This document shows, piece by piece, positions 21,935 to 23,331 of a stretch of DNA of 23,331 bases (within the stretch, counting starts at the first letter, position 1; every line of letters starts with the position of its first letter). Under the pieces are notes generated by a model. The model was not told the origin of the DNA. It did not search any database and saw nothing but the letters and a program-made list of their open reading frames with translations. This DNA comes from Oscillospiraceae bacterium (GTDB lineage Bacteria > Bacillota > Clostridia > Oscillospirales > Acutalibacteraceae), in assembly GCA_902797915.1 (NCBI GenBank), contig CADBUK010000153.1, forward strand, positions 1 to 23,331, in the 5' to 3' direction. The position numbers were made by a program, and so were the translations under genes.

Positions 21935-23331
21935 ATGAAAAATTATGACGCAAAGGATATAAGAAATGTAGTTCTTGCAGGCCACGCTTCAAAGGGTAAA
22001 ACCACTTTGGCAGAGGCTCTGCTTTCCTGCGCAGGCGCAACTGAAAGATTCGGCAAGGTTGCAGACGGCACAACCGTTATGGACTATGACGCCGAGGAGA
22101 AAAAGAGGGGAGTTTCAATTTCCTCCGCTGTTGCTCCTGTTGAATATAAAAATAAGAAGATTAACTTTATTGATACTCCGGGTCTTTTCGATTTTGAAGA
22201 GGGTGCCGCAGAGGGTATCCGCGCGGCTGATACTGCAATCATTGTCGTTTCTTCCAGAACGGGTCTTGCAGTAGGCGCTGAAAAGGCTTTCAAAAATGCA
22301 GGCTCAAGAAATATGGCAAGAATTTTCGTTACAACCAAGATGGATGACGAAAGAGCCGATTTCTACAAAGCGTTCAACGGTATCGTTGCCAAGTTCGGTA
22401 CTATGGTTTGCCCCGTTGTTGTTCCCGTAATCACGGGCGGTAAGGTTGCTTCTTACTACAATATGCTTACGGGTAAGGCTTATTCTTACAACGGCACGAA
22501 GGCAACCGAGGTTGACTTTAAGCCCGACGACCAGGCGCGTTTTGACGCTATTTCAGAAGTGTTTAACGAGGCTGTAGCAGGCACCGACGAAGAGATTATG
22601 GAAAAGTATTTCTCAGGCGAGGAGCTTACTAAAGAGGATAAAATCAAGGGCGTTAAAATCGGTCTTGCAGACGGTACAATTATCCCCGTTTTCGCACTCA
22701 GCGGTCTTACGGGAGAGGCTTGCGACCAGCTTCTTGACTTTATTGCAGACGCTTGTCCCGCTCCTAAATCCGAGTATGCTATTTGTGACGACGAGCCTAT
22801 CGAGCTTGTTCCCGACGTTAACGGACCGCTTGCGGCAATCTGCTTCAAAACCGTTGCAGACCCGTTTATCGGCAAGCTTTCCTTCTTTAAAGTGCTCAGC
22901 GGTAAATTAACGCAGGGCACGGTTGCTTATAACGCTAATAAGGGCACTGACGAGCGTATGGGCAAAATCGTAACTATGTTCGGCGCAAAGCAGATGGACG
23001 CTTCCGAAATTCCTGCGGGCGACATCGGCGCTGTTGTTAAGCTTTCTAATTTCAATACGGGCGACACTCTTTGCTCGGCAGATAAGGTTATTAAGGCTGA
23101 CGGCGTTGCAACTCCGGGCGCTACTTACACAATGGCTGTTAACGCTGTTAAGAAGGGCGACGAGGAAAAGATTGCTTCAGGTCTTTCAAGACTTTGCGAG
23201 GAAGACCCGTCGCTTCGCTTCTCAACTAATAACGAAACTCATCAGCAGCTTATCAGCGGTCTCGGCGAGCAGCAGATTGACGTTGCTATCTCCAAGCTCA
23301 AGAGCAAATTCTCCGTTGACGTAACCCTTTC
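21935..23331 (+). CDS. EF-G-like translational GTPase paralogue (3' end outside window)
   Basis: The frame runs off the window end; 465 residues are visible. It matches the EF-G-like paralogues of clostridia rather than canonical EF-G. The P-loop is G16-H-A-S-K-G-K-T-T. The G3 motif is D80-T-P-G83 followed by L, F and D, where EF-G and EF-Tu have the catalytic His after DTPG. The G4 motif reads T134-K-M-D instead of NKMD. EF-G domain II and domain III onset follow, ending with HQQLISGLGEQQIDVAI. ATG 21935 is preceded by GAAGGTG. Canonical EF-G drives translocation; what the paralogues do is not settled, and the altered residues suggest reduced or different GTP hydrolysis (inference). Confidence 0.88.
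   Translation, partial: MKNYDAKDIRNVVLAGHASKGKTTLAEALLSCAGATERFGKVADGTTVMDYDAEEKKRGVSISSAVAPVEYKNKKINFIDTPGLFDFEEGAAEGIRAADTAIIVVSSRTGLAVGAEKAFKNAGSRNMARIFVTTKMDDERADFYKAFNGIVAKFGTMVCPVVVPVITGGKVASYYNMLTGKAYSYNGTKATEVDFKPDDQARFDAISEVFNEAVAGTDEEIMEKYFSGEELTKEDKIKGVKIGLADGTIIPVFALSGLTGEACDQLLDFIADACPAPKSEYAICDDEPIELVPDVNGPLAAICFKTVADPFIGKLSFFKVLSGKLTQGTVAYNANKGTDERMGKIVTMFGAKQMDASEIPAGDIGAVVKLSNFNTGDTLCSADKVIKADGVATPGATYTMAVNAVKKGDEEKIASGLSRLCEEDPSLRFSTNNETHQQLISGLGEQQIDVAISKLKSKFSVDVTL

Overview
The window reads as chromosomal DNA of a Gram-positive Firmicute, most likely class Clostridia (Oscillospirales/Ruminococcus-like). The clues are a mraZ-led dcw (division and cell wall) cluster with a PASTA-tailed class B PBP, a DivIB-type FtsQ and no ftsA, a DAP-type MurE (DNPR motif), a clostridial-style EF-G paralogue, an ECF-type S component, AT-rich intergenic DNA and Shine-Dalgarno (SD)-led genes. 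No rRNA, tRNA, CRISPR array or insertion sequence was seen. Species assignment is inference.

Layout. (1) 1-1076, + strand: the 3' part of a pyrophosphatase-like/NUDIX fusion, then a cytidine-deaminase-family gene, closed by a hairpin terminator at 1136-1173. (2) 1179-2582, - strand: a GPH-family sugar:cation symporter, divergent from the next operon. (3) 2828-17000, + strand: mraZ-rsmH-ftsL-pbp-murE-murF-mraY-ftsW-murG-murA-divIB-ftsZ. Several joints overlap (TAATG, ATGA) or are tight, so this is probably one long operon. It has a consensus promoter before mraZ and two further promoters before ftsZ. It makes lipid II (murA, murE, murF, mraY, murG), polymerises and cross-links it at the septum (ftsW, PBP), and supplies the division ring and membrane linkers (ftsZ, divIB, ftsL). 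murB, murC, murD and ftsA are not in the cluster. (4) 17001-17343: a gene-free convergent region with two terminators, iteron-like repeats and a perfect 24-bp palindrome. (5) 17344-20851, - strand: a 72-residue unknown protein, then a cytoplasmic GH38 alpha-mannosidase, from one strong promoter. (6) 21001-21585, - strand: an ECF-type membrane protein with a structured leader. (7) 21935 to the window end, + strand: an EF-G-like GTPase with altered GTPase motifs, cut by the window edge.

No clearly new multi-gene system is visible. The most useful leads are in regulation and protein architecture: a hairpin that pairs with the murA SD before a TTG start, competing inverted repeats upstream of ftsZ that share an 8-mer with the palindrome downstream of it, repeats between the convergent genes with a 12-mer shared with the EF-G-like promoter, the PPase-like/NUDIX fusion, and the EF-G paralogue lacking the usual catalytic His. 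All promoter, operator and RNA-structure calls were made by eye and are untested.
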